Source of the DNA: Acridotheres tristis
Taxonomy: Eukaryota; Chordata; Aves; Passeriformes; Sturnidae
Reading direction: 5' to 3'
DNA length: 64,000 bases
Assembly: GCA_037013685.1 (NCBI GenBank)
Contig: CM072884.1
Coordinates: 7,626,001 to 7,690,000, forward strand
The notes below the pieces were generated by a model, which saw nothing but the letters and a program-made list of their open reading frames with translations, ran no database searches and was not told the origin of the DNA. A program made the translations under genes and the position numbers. Of this stretch, positions 22,311-33,735 are shown one piece after another (the stretch's first letter is position 1; every line of letters starts with the position of its first letter).

Positions 22311-24193
22311 CCCCTCAAGAGCACCTGCTTCTGGTTCCTGGACAGCAAAATTCATTGTTTGCTCCCAAATCTGGCAGAATAGCTTCAAGGTTTAGAGCCT
22401 GACACGACTGCAGCCCCTCATCACTTCCCTGTTGGGAGGGAGCTCTGCAGCTCTGAAATCCACCTCAGTGTGGATTTATCTCTCAATTTGATGTCACAGC
22501 TTGCTTTTGATGTACCTTCTCCTCAGGGAGCTGCTGTGCAAGGTATTTATAGCCCCCTACTGAGAGTCCCTCCAAATAAACATGTGAAAGTTGCTTTGTC
22601 CATATGCAGTAGCTCCCTACTGACTGAAAGTACCACAGTAAAAAGATTGATTATAGAAATTCCGTCTCCCTACCTGAAAATAGGACATTTTCACAAACCC
22701 CTTACAGTCAGAAGAAAGCTAGCTACTATACAATGTAGTGAAATGTAATCAGGTTGTGAATAACCTGTAATTCACATACTTTACATACAGGGTTTTAAAA
22801 TAGCTTTCTGGGGTTGAAGTAATTTTGCCCCTATTATTATACTTACAAATAAAATATATTTTTAAGACTTTTTTTTTTAATTTAAGTAATAGAGTTTCTA
22901 AGATCACAGCAGGCTGCAAAAGATTACTCCAATTTATGCAATAATTGAATAATCTCCTTAATATACTCTCTGTTGGGTACTCAGACGCTTTTGAAAGCCA
23001 CTGCAAAATTTTTTACTCCTCTGCAGCCCCCCTGACTCTTTTGTGCTTCACAAGCAACAGGAATTAAGTATTAAAGTTTAGTCAGGGCACAGAATAGAAC
23101 GGTAGGAAGGGATCCCCTATCCTGCATGCTGGTCAGACTGAGCTCTTCTTAAACTATTCCCCAGTGTCATACAATTAAAGTCTTGTTTTGTTTTGTTTTG
23201 TATTTTTAACAAGCCAGTAACTTATGTGCCAAAGCTGGATTGATTGGGGAGCCCAGCTCCTATGACAAACTGCAGCTGAGTTTTTATCTCAGGGCAGAAA
23301 TCTTTGTGTGATGGGACACAAAGCTCAGTCACAGTCTCTCTTAGTCTTTCTTTTCTCAGTCATTGTGGGGATTCCATCAGTTACCAGCCTTGTTTTCAGC
23401 CTTCTGCTTTTTTAATTGATTTTGTGCTTTGTGACCTATTGAACTCAAAGTCACATCTTTTAGCATTGTGAACTTGGGAGGTTTTGTACAGTTAATTGGT
23501 ACTCATCCATACAAGCCAAAATAGCAATCACTGAAATCATTGTGTGGGCCCAGAGGCACTGGCTGTGAGGGAACTTAGCACTGGCTATTTAAAAAATATA
23601 AATGTGGTAAATGAGTTTTTTGTTTCACTGAGGGTATATGAATAAATAGGTCTTTAAAAAAGTGAAAGTAAGAGAAAACTGTAAAAAATTTGACAAAACG
23701 GGCTGCAAGAAGGAGCTATCTGAAGATATGTGCTGCTGATCAGCTCTGGAAATATCCTTAAATGAAACATAAACATACAGCAACAAAATATATATTCCTT
23801 CTATTTTAGCATGTGCTGCTATTTAGCAGTGAGATATTACTGTCAGTGTAAATGATTTAAAATTTTTTTTTGTAATTTTTTTTTGGTAAAATGTTAGATT
23901 TCTATTTTCAAGAATGAACATTTTAAAAGGCAATAAAATTATGCTCCTTGATTTAAAAACTTGATTTTAACTTAAGTAATCAAAATTACTTTCTGAACAT
24001 GTTTATGAACATGAGCTCTTGAGAACCAACCAAATTTGTATCCTTTCTTCTGTCTTTTATATTTTCCCTTTTTTCAATTTTTTTTTTCTTCCTGGTTAAA
24101 ATAAAAAATTCAAAGCAAATTGTTGTGAGACTCAACTATTTGTGTGGTACAAAATCCCTGCATGAAAATTCTTAGCGGAATAAACTGAAACAT
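22311..24193. other. Single-copy sequence
   Basis: No exon or known repeat. A short (TTTTG) run lies at about 23,182-23,203. Only chance frames of 92 codons or fewer. Confidence 0.5.
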
Positions 24194-24285
24194 AATAGAA
24201 TCATAGAATTTTTTAGTTTGGAAAAGACCTCTAAGATCATCAAGTCCAACCTTTAATTGCAGAGAATCCCTACAAGCTTCTCCCA
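24194..24285 (-). mobile_element. CR1 LINE 3' end
   Basis: AATAGAATCATAGAATTTTT is the reverse complement of the CR1 terminal octamer repeat. It is followed by GTTTGGAAAAGACCTCTAAG and ATCATCAAGTCCAACC, the hallmark of avian CR1 3' untranslated sequence. A very short copy, typical of severe 5' truncation on insertion. Confidence 0.9.
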
Positions 24286-26085
24286 TTGATTTAAAAAAAT
24301 GTTGTTTCCCATTTAAGTGAAATTAATTGGTCATCCCTTCATTTTCAGACGAGAAGATACTCAGAAGAATAGAGGGACTAAGTGGTAGACCAGCACCACA
24401 ACCAATTTGGTCTGTTTCTGTGACAATTACAAACTAATGAGGTGACCTTGGAAACGGTATTGACTCAGAATAGCACCACTGAGTGGTTTGTGTGAGTAGC
24501 TGGAAATTGTAAATACTCGAAGCAAATTTCTCACTGATACTCCTCAGACAAGCACTGAGATTTGTATAATTGGAGTTCAGCTCCATAATATGCAGGGGTT
24601 ATGGGAAGGGACAGCTGCCACGAGGTGAGAGTGATTTGGGGTGAGCAGCATTGTATTTAGAAGAATTTGCATGGTTGGGATTTAAACTGGTGCAGTAAAA
24701 CATCTTTAAATTGCATATGGACTTTAGAAGGGAATTAAAAAGATGTGATTAAAATGTATTTGGATTTGGGGGGTTTTTTGTTTGTTTCTTTAGCACTTAA
24801 TTTTCTTCTGTGCATATTCAGGTCTGCTGGGTTCTTCGTCCTAACAACAACAACAAAAAAAAATCCAGTTGTCTGATCTCTTTTTGTTTGACAAGCTGCT
24901 CTTTTTTTAACCCAATAATCTAACTTTGAGAGCTGTTAAAATTCAGTGGATGCCTTTACCTTAGGCCACTCACAGGGATCAACCAAAAGTCTGCAACTTT
25001 TGTCTGTGAGAACAACTTTTGAAATTTCTGCTCTTCAGCTCCCATTTCGTGGAGCAACAGTGACAACCAGCGGCCACTCACCTAAAGCTGGCCGAGTTAT
25101 TCCTGTGCCTGCCCTGCAGATAACCAGCCCCTCACACCCATCATTTTCCAACATTAATGGTTTTATGATTCAAAAGTAAAGGGCAGAGCTATTTCCTTTT
25201 ACTTTTCCTAACTCTGGGGATGAGTTTAAAGGAGTGTTCCTTTCCCGGAGAATAGATGTGTTCTCACAGTTCTGTACAGAGCTACCACATGCAAATTGAA
25301 AAGGTCCCTGCTGGCCAATGTTTTCCATATTTTAGTAGTGTATCTACATATATATGGCAATTTAAGGTTTTCTTGCCTAGCTGGTGGTGTATGACAGAGA
25401 TCAAATCAAATTAAATGTGCCAAAAAAAATCGTGGTTTAGTCCTCCTGAAGAGAAAGGGAAAAGGTTTGAGGATAAAGGTCCCCCTTTGCTACTGACTGG
25501 CAGATAATACACATAATATATTGGCAGTTAATACACGTAATATATAATATATATGTAAAAAGAATTTGGGAATAACTTATGTTGTCTGCATCTTAGATTT
25601 CTTCCTTAAGACTAAAAATTATATCTGAGAGAGTTGCTCCTGGTGGTGATGCTGTGGAAGACCTGGTAAAAATATTTTTTTCCACTGCTTTTAATGAAGA
25701 TATTTGTTTCACTTACACTGTGAAGTTTAAGCTACTGTACTTTGGGATCAGTGGGGATATTTTTGTGCAGAGGTGCCCTTAAACTTGAGGAAGATACCAG
25801 GTGTCATTCCAAAGGAGCTTGGTTTATATTGTTTAAAGTTTTTCCATGCATTACATTTCACTGCCTAACAAAATGTAAATAGTTTGCATGGACTGGAAAC
25901 AACCCTCTAAGTGTGCTATGACATTTCTGCTCCTTGGCAAATTTTTCCCTCACTATGTTAAAGTGAAAAAAAAAAAAAAAAGGTGGCATGGGGAGTGAAG
26001 GGGAAAAAAAAAGAAAATTAAAAGAATCTCCAAACCTTCATTTCCTCTTCTCTGGCACAATTTTATGAGTGCTTATGGCAAATTT
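24286..26085. other. Single-copy sequence with small repeats
   Basis: Holds a 24-bp imperfect tandem duplication at 25,499-25,546 (units begin GGCAGATAATACAC and GGCAGTTAATACAC) and a 16-base A run at 25,966-25,981. No gene structure. Confidence 0.5.
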
Positions 26086-26520
26086 GCTTCTGTAATCATA
26101 ACTTGAACTCATCTGGGGATGAGATTGGCTGCTAGCTTAGTATTTCCACTTAACATATTCATGATTAGCATGCACAGAAGGAGTAGAATTAGGATGAATG
26201 TTTTTGGAACAGTACAGATAAATCCTCATAAATGTAGTACAACAGCTCTGGAAATGCACAGTACTGAAATGTAATGAAGCTGAACTCTGTAGAGAGTTTG
26301 GTATTCTCAGTACCATGCCTCTCCTAATGAACTCATTTAGATTAGAAAATGGATTTAATATTTTATTGGAATTAACCTGAGCCAGTAAAGAGGATTACAA
26401 TTTCTTTCCATAAATATGGTGATATTACAGGGTGAGGTAGCATGTTACATGAATATTAAGCATTTTATGAGCATTGTCATGAAGCCAGAAAAATATAAGG
26501 TAATTAGGTTTTAATATAGT
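26086..26520. promoter_or_regulatory. Candidate conserved non-coding block
   Basis: About 430 bases free of repeats and low complexity, dense in homeodomain-like and POU-like cores (CATGATTAGCATGC, TTTAGATTAG, GGTAATTAGG) and with few homopolymers compared with the flanks. This is a textural judgement, not a measured conservation signal. Confidence 0.25.
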
Positions 26521-29295
26521 GATACTCTTTTTATAATAATTAAATTTGAAAAGTGATAAAAGTTTATTTGAAAATTATTTAAATCCATTTGTTTTTTGCA
26601 TTTTAATACCTTTAAAAATTCTTAAAATTAAAATTATGTTTCCCCCAAATAACCAGTTTCAAGAGTTTGGTTTTAAACATAGAAAACTAAGATTACCACA
26701 GGTCCTTAAGATAGGGGAGACACATTCCAAGAAATAAGTGACAAGTTTATTCCATTTTCTCTTGAACAGTATCTACTAGTGGAAGAAAATATACAGAAAT
26801 GAGAAAAAAATCTTGACAAAAATGCATTATTTTTCTTTGTTTTTCAAAACCTTGCAAAGTTTTCTTCCAGTGTTTTTTCTGTCTCTTAGACTGTCTTTTA
26901 GAGTCACAAGCTTGTTCTTAATTGCAGCCTGTCTACTTTTGAAAGGTTGTTTACTGAAAAAAAATACTAAGTCACTCTCATCTTAGTTGTCTTTACAGAT
27001 ATCACATAAAAGAAATAAACAAGAAATGCAAAAAGGAAATACTACAAAAGCTTGGTAAATTCTTTTGCACACTATTCTAAATAAATTAGGGGTTTTAAAA
27101 AAGAAATTTACGATTCGAAATTGCCTTTTAATATAGACTGTCTGTAAAAATATTATCCTGCCTATCTGAACAATTACTAATTTTACCAGATGAAATTCAG
27201 TATATGTTGTGCTATACAACACTCTGATCCTGAGGGAAGTACAGGACAAACACAGGTAAAGTTGGACAACTCAGAATGGATCCAATTGGATGTTTGACTT
27301 CTTGAGAGAATTTCCCTTCTCACTATCTAAACTTTTCACTGAACATGCCTGAATGCACAGAAATAATTTGTAAGGGCACTAAAAATGATTGTTTCCTTTG
27401 TGGGAATGCTCCAGCAATGAGTAACATTTGCAACCTGTTTAGGTTATGAGCAACATCAACAACATAAAACCTATCACAGTCAGTCATCAGGATATTTGTG
27501 CTAAAAAAAAATGGTCTTAAACCTAAAGTATGTGTGGGGGAATGTGAAAGAGAACAATCTCAACCAATAGCAGCTTTATGTGAATGGACAGAGAGTATCT
27601 GGGGGAGCTAAACAAGAACATATCATGTCATGACTATGGTAACTTGAATGAAATGGAATAAAAGTTAAATAGATATATTCAAGGTAACTATTTTCTTTTC
27701 TGTTACTCTCAAAATTAACGTGATGCAGCAGCACAGAATCAGGTGTCAGACTACCTGTACTGCCTGTACTGCAGACAGACCAGAGTTTTAAATGGTTCCG
27801 AATTCTGAGGGATGGTCCAATAATTCAGAATTTTGTTGCACTGCAATATGAATTGAGTGACAGAATAAAAATTCAGAATTTAATTAAATAAGAAAGAAAA
27901 AATAGCTATGAAATATCACAGGTTTAGATTCATCTACTGAGTCTGAAAATATGCTTCCGAAATATTTCCTTCTCTTGGGGAAGGCAAATAATGGGAACTG
28001 CTTTATACTCTGTGGCTCTGGGTCTTGTTATACTTAAAAAAAATTTACTACCATTACACTTTTGCATCACAGAGTTATAATACAGGTTTTTTTAAAGAAA
28101 ATGGGATTTTGGAGAAAATGGAGTAAAAAAGTTGTGTACGATGGGAGTAAAATATATTTCAATGTTTTGATGAGTAATTTCAAAAGGCTTTGTATGTTTG
28201 TACTGATGAGAGCCTTACTACAATCAGGACGTTTTCATTTTTCTTAGTGTCACATGAGTCAAGGAAATCTGGGAGCAGTTGGGTGTTGTGAGTACTTCCC
28301 CTCAAGGCCAACTCTCAACAGAGCTTAATTTGCAAAATGTTGAATCCTAAAAATTTTACCTGGTGTGTAACAGGGAGGTGATAAATTCTATCTCAGATTT
28401 CCACTAGTTTTGAACAAATGTGTTCATGTTCATGGACTGGTGAGTCAATGTTATTAATCCTAGAAAAACAAAACAAAAGAAAAAAGAAAACAGGGAAACA
28501 AAAAGGTGAGAAGACCCCACATTTATTTTTTAGCAGTTGCTTTGTTTTTATTCTACATTCTGGTGATGATAGTGGTTGTTATTATAATTCTCTTGGAATC
28601 ATTTATATGCATTACTCATTTTGGTATTCCTGCCATATTTATGAAGAGAAGTTGCAGAGTCACTTATCTACATAATATTAGTCTACTTGATCAGCAAATA
28701 ACTGTGGCACCAGTCTTTTGCATTATTCTGAGTGCTCCCAGCCTCAGCATTTCTTCAGGGATTCAGGGACTTTTTCTCCTGAGTCTCCAACATGACCTCT
28801 TTTTCTTCTCCACCTACACACTGGGAGTAGTGAAAACGAAAGGAGAATGGAGTAAGAGGGATGGAAAGTGATGAAAGACTTGCTGGATACTTCCCCCTCA
28901 TCTCTCCTCAGCTTTGTTTAAATAATATCATTTCATTCCTGAGCTAGTTCTGGTAGCAAATTTTCCCTGAAGAGCTGGGAAAGCAGCTGGTCTGAGGAGA
29001 TTTGCCTCAAGGCAGGACTGAAATTCCCCAGAAGGCTAAAATGCTGCATACCACTGTACAAGTGGCTTCTCCATGGAAGAAAATCTCAAGAGGTGGCACT
29101 TCTTTTTATTGAATTTTGATCCTCCTGTGCTTACAGTACACTCCTAGGTGAAGTTCTGCATTGGGCTTGAGCAGTAAGTGAGAGGGCTGCAATGACAAAT
29201 GGTAAAACTCAAATTTTAGTAGCAATGTCTTAATAACACAACATTGAGCTGTAATTGTCCTTTTGTTATAAATACATTTTCTTCCTTGGGCTCTT
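26521..29295. other. AT-rich single-copy sequence
   Basis: No supported gene. A 121-codon forward frame at 28,506-28,871 is hydrophobic because of T-rich DNA and has no recognisable fold. A short direct repeat CCTGTACTG lies near 27,760-27,773. Confidence 0.45.
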
Positions 29296-29530
29296 ATCTC
29301 TGTTCGCACTCAATTATTTTCATTTTCATAATTAATTAAAATGGCAATGTACTATAACCAGTGATTGAATTATATGATATTACTTGCCTAAGGCGATCAA
29401 AATTAATCAAAATACGGATTGAAAGTTTTGCTATTTTTAATACAGCTGATTTGATTCCTGGGGTTTTGATCAAATTAAAAGAAGGATCAAATTAACCAGT
29501 GATTATATTGAGTAAAAGGTACTTTGTATG
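29296..29530. promoter_or_regulatory. Candidate conserved non-coding block, TAAT-rich
   Basis: Contains clustered ATAATTAATTAAAATGG, GATCAAAATTAATCAAAAT and repeated GATCAAATTAA cores, several of them TCF/LEF-like (ATCAAA). Could be an enhancer or simply AT-rich DNA. Confidence 0.25.
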
Positions 29531-32185
29531 CCTGAAATAAATTTTAATTTAATTAATTTCAAGACACAAAATATTAACTGGCGTTTTAAAAATTCATTTA
29601 TATTTTACTGTTTAATTTGCTAGAAACTACTTCCTTTTCAAGTTTAGGATCTTTTATAGGAGAAAAAAACACTTTAGAAATTATTTCCTTCTTATTCCTT
29701 CCATTTCCCCCCCATACTTTTTATGTTTGTGGAGAATCCTTTGCTCTCATAAACTGTTATAGGGGAGCTTGTGAACTCAACCTACAAAGACTTGACATGC
29801 CAAAGGCCAGTTTAGCAGAAATCTGGGCAGAATAGAACCTGCCAACCTGAGAAGATGGTTTTTGACCACAAAAGACTTCAAGCTGGTAACATTTAACCCA
29901 CACATTTGTGTTACCATATTGTCATACAGAATTTCATTTTGCATTTTGTTAGAATCTAGTTCATATCTTGGTTTAATGGGCTGATGCAACCACTTACTGT
30001 ACACTGTTAGTGTTGAAAAATGAGATTTCTGTTCTGGTGCAAAAGTCATCTGCATGACAACAAAATCATCCACTTTCTTTTTGGTTTTTGGTTTTTGGTT
30101 TTTTGTTTTTTTTTCCAAGGTAAAAGAAAAACTTGGAACTGGATTTATGTCACCTACAGGGAGTTTGCACAAAGTGATTGAAAGTGGCTGACCTGTTTGG
30201 GGTGCAACTGCAAGAAGCTGAGACTGGAGGTAATTTTCTTAAAAGTGGTTTTTACTTAACATTTATGGTTCATCAGACTCAGAAAATAGCATGGTAAAAG
30301 GCAAGGTGAAGATCAGGGTCCAGTTTTGTGAGTTGCAGCATTAGGCAAGCACTGCCTTGTCTTCAAATGCTTCTCTTCCACTTTTTACTGCTAACAGAAA
30401 TGAAATAAAGTTCCAAATGTGTAAACATACCAAAGACTGATTAAAAATACTCGATGTTGTGTATCAAGGCTGAGAGTATTTATGCATTTGAGGCACTTGG
30501 AAATTTCAAGCAGAATTTATTGGTTTGTAAGTGGAGTATAATCTCATTATTCCTCAAGTCCTGGAAAAGGCATACTTAAAGGATTAGATCTATTAAGTGT
30601 GATCAGCATGGTCAGTCTGTTGCAGCTACTTTTGATTAATGCACTTACTCTCTCAAAAGGAAAAAAAAAAAAGAAATTTTAGTGGGAGGAGAGAGAAATT
30701 GAAAAATGGACACTTAGAGCAGTATGGAAGAATTAGCATACTCTGAGAAGCATTTTATAGTAACTTGCAGTGTCATTTTGAAATAACCTTTACCAGGAGG
30801 CAAACAACTGGCACAAGCTGGATCCTGACTTACTCTGTGCTTGGAAATGATTGTCAGTCACTGGGAATCGAAGCTGGGAGATAAAATTTTGGTGTTGGCA
30901 GGTTGATAATCCCGGTGATGACCTTAGGAGAAGCGTGTAAGACAGGAAAAGGCACAAGCTGCTGGACATTAGGAGATAAAGGGCTGATAAAGCCAAAGAG
31001 AGGAGAAGCAATGCAGAGCCCTAGCCTTGCACAGCTTACAAAGATCAGGATTTTGGTTGGGATGTGCAGTGCCCATAAGTATGAGAAGGTGTCTGATGCT
31101 GACAACCGGGGCTGCAGGCACCTGTGTCCCTCCAGAGTATTTTGCTATTTAGAAAAACATTCTCTCTTAGAAACCCTACATGCAGGATCCCTTATGGAAT
31201 CTAAATTGATTTCCTGTCACATATTTTATGTTTGATAATGAATGTTTAATACAGTGGGAAAAAGATTTTGAGTTTCCCATCCTGGCCTTGCTATCAATTT
31301 GGAGTTAGACTTTGGACCTGCATTTCAATAGCTTTTTCCTGCTCACCGACCTGCAAAAAGGAATATAATTCTAATTATTTACTTTATATGGCACTTGCAT
31401 GACTAATGCATTTTAAGATCCTTGGATAAATGCTGTCGTGGAGCAAAGTCGTTTTATGGTCTTTGCACTGTGCATTTTAAAACTGCAACTAAAATATTTG
31501 GGGAATTGTTTTATGAGTGAAATTGTTTTACGACTGTTATCAGAAGTATTTTGAGAAAAGCTTGGAACTGCAGGTAGAGTTTGATGCAAGAGGTCAGTTA
31601 TATAACTATGTTTCTATTTCATCTTTGACAGATATTTTATTTTCTGCACCAGTTTTAACCTTGAATGACAGTGTTATGGCATCTGTGAGTTCTTGAACGT
31701 TGATTATTATTTTTTTCTCAAATCTTGATGATTTATAGAAGTACTTCAATCAGTAACATAGTTTTCTTTGAACTTTTTTCTTCCTCTTTCTCACTTAATT
31801 TTAAGAACTTTAGTTATCTGAAAAAATGCAAACAGTAGACTAACCCTTTTTAAAATTCCACTACCTTCCTGTGATTCTCTCTTTTTTTCTCTGATAGATA
31901 TAATCGAAATTCTTATGCTTCCTCTTTGGTGTTATGTACTTTACATGACATCTAGAGGCCAAAATTGATGTGAGCTGTAATTAATCTTTCTGCAAGGCTT
32001 TATAGACCCATTGGTAAACCAGAGATAGGAATCACACTGTCTGCATACTTAAAGTTGTTGGACATCCCAAAAACAATCTGCATTCAGAAACTGCATTTCA
32101 TGCTGTCATTGTCCAGCAGATGTAGAAGATCTGTTGAGAGGGGAAAAAGAAAAAAAGATGTGTGTAAAATGAAGACTGCATTTGT
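29531..32185. other. Single-copy sequence with a (GGTTTTT)n run
   Basis: A 7-base GGTTTTT repeat followed by a T run occupies 30,078-30,114. The stretch 30,890-31,140 is richer in G and C and open in one frame per strand (83-110 codons), but neither frame is recognisable. No gene supported. Confidence 0.45.
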
Positions 32186-32380
32186 TTTCTGCAGTCCCTG
32201 TGCAATTAGTTCACAGACAAGTTGTGCAATAACCTAATTAGAGCATCTGACATTTCCTGTGACAACCAGAAGCCTTTAGGTAATCAATAATGTTAATATA
32301 AAGTGGCTGATTAAATACACCTTAATTTCCATCTGTATTCTCAAGCTGATATGCAAATTCACCTTGCCTGTTTAATTTCA
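32186..32380. promoter_or_regulatory. Candidate regulatory block with consensus octamer
   Basis: An exact POU octamer ATGCAAAT lies at 32,351-32,358, preceded by GTAATCAATAATG, GTGGCTGATTAAATAC and CTTAATTTCC in sequence without repeats. Suggestive of a tissue enhancer, unproven. Confidence 0.3.
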
Positions 32381-32763
32381 AATACCTGCCTTCTGATTCC
32401 TTGCTGTAACTCTATCTACCTCATCCATCAAAAGATCAAAAGACGAAATTTTGCTATACAAACTATAAGTCATACTGTCGTAAGTTCATATGCATTTTGT
32501 GAGCTGTTTCAAAACATCTCATTCAAGAAGCTTGAGTGTAATTATTAATTTATTGTTATATATTTGCAAGCATATTACTAAATAGAGCAAGCAGTAAAGA
32601 ACTAATTTTTTTAGAGGTTGAGTTTACGTAGCTTAAATTTGGATCACAATTTTTAATTTTTTGGTTATTTCTGCTTTGTCATCAGAGAAGGATAAAGATT
32701 AATTTTGTGATGATGTGTTCAGGAAAATATTTCCCTCTGCTGAAGAGAAACATCTTTTTCTGT

Positions 32764-32836
32764 AAATGTTTGTGCCTATTAGACCTGGTTTATCTTATTA
32801 GACCTGGTTTAAATGTTTGTGCTTATTAGACCTGGC
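32764..32836. repeat. Local triplication of TATTAGACCTGG
   Basis: AAATGTTTGTGC-TATTAGACCTGG appears at 32,764-32,788 and again at 32,811-32,835 with one change. A shorter copy TTATTAGACCTGGTTT lies between them. A nested duplication rather than a transposon. Confidence 0.85.
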
Positions 32837-33326
32837 CATATATTTTAACTTCTCTTTTTCACCCTCAGGTTTACTGTTCTCTATATACTGGTTCAAACAT
32901 GCCTCTCAGAATGCAGCCCATTGATTAGCAATTAGCTAAGCTTGTTTCAAGTACTAAACACTTTAGACCTTGAACTGATGCTTAGACTAAACCTTCCTAA
33001 CTAGTTTATGCTTCCTCCTATAGCCTTGGAATTTGCTTTGGTGTGCCAACACTCAGCTGCAGTGTGTAAGAGATCATTATCAACAATAGTAATTAGCTTC
33101 TGTGCAATGTTTTGCCTAAAAGAAAAGAATTTAAATTGCTTTCGAATTCTTTAAAATTAGATCACAGTGGAGAGTTCATTTAACACTTCTCCTCAGTCCC
33201 CTGAACTCCAGTTCGTAAGGGTTGGTCTGGGATTGCTGGGGCAGTGTGGTGCCTTCCCAAGGCAGGCAGGGTGTCCTGGAGGTGGCAGGATTGCAGGATG
33301 CCAGAAGCACATTTGAAGCAATTCCT
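32837..33326. other. Single-copy sequence
   Basis: No exon. The last 140 bases (33,185-33,320) are richer in G and C and abut the T/G tract that follows. That could be the body and A-rich tail of a small minus-strand retroposed sequence, which I cannot name. Confidence 0.35.
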
Positions 33327-33417
33327 GTTTGTTGTTTTTTGTTTGTTTTTTTTTTTTTCCTTTGTTTTGTTTTGGTGGCTTTTTTTTTTTTTGTTGTTTT
33401 GGTTTGGTTTTTTTTCT
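33327..33417. repeat. T/G-rich low-complexity tract
   Basis: T runs with single or paired G (GTTTTGTTTTGG). It generates mirror-image chance frames, one Phe-rich on the plus strand and one Lys/Thr-rich on the minus strand. Confidence 0.85.
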
Positions 33418-33735
33418 CTGCAGTAAATAACTCTAATTGGCTACAGTTACTCATTTCTTCAAAAGACTATTTTAGTGAAAAAATTCAAATGTCATGGTGA
33501 TTTTTGCATTCTCATGAGGGATAATCATAATCTGGGATTGTTCTGTTATAATTTTAAATTATATTTATTCAGTTCATTACCACTCCTTTTTTAATAGAAA
33601 AAGCTATAAATAGTTTTAATGTTTTAGTGTCTAGACCTAACACAGTACAATACTAGAACTCATTAAAAAGCACTTGAGGAAACGACAGGCCTAAATTTTG
33701 GTGGGTGCCACATTTTCCCCCCTAAGTTACACAGA
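33418..33735. other. Single-copy sequence
   Basis: AT-rich, no feature seen. Confidence 0.5.

Noticed and set aside
21903..22388. 161-codon minus-strand frame rich in Lys, Arg and Glu
   Set aside because: The charged middle is the translation of the CTCTTTCT microsatellite and the Lys run is the 25-base T homopolymer. No domain outside them.
28506..28871. 121-codon hydrophobic forward frame with apparent membrane segments
   Set aside because: T-rich DNA gives Phe/Leu/Ile/Val by default. No signal-peptide logic, family resemblance or splice context.
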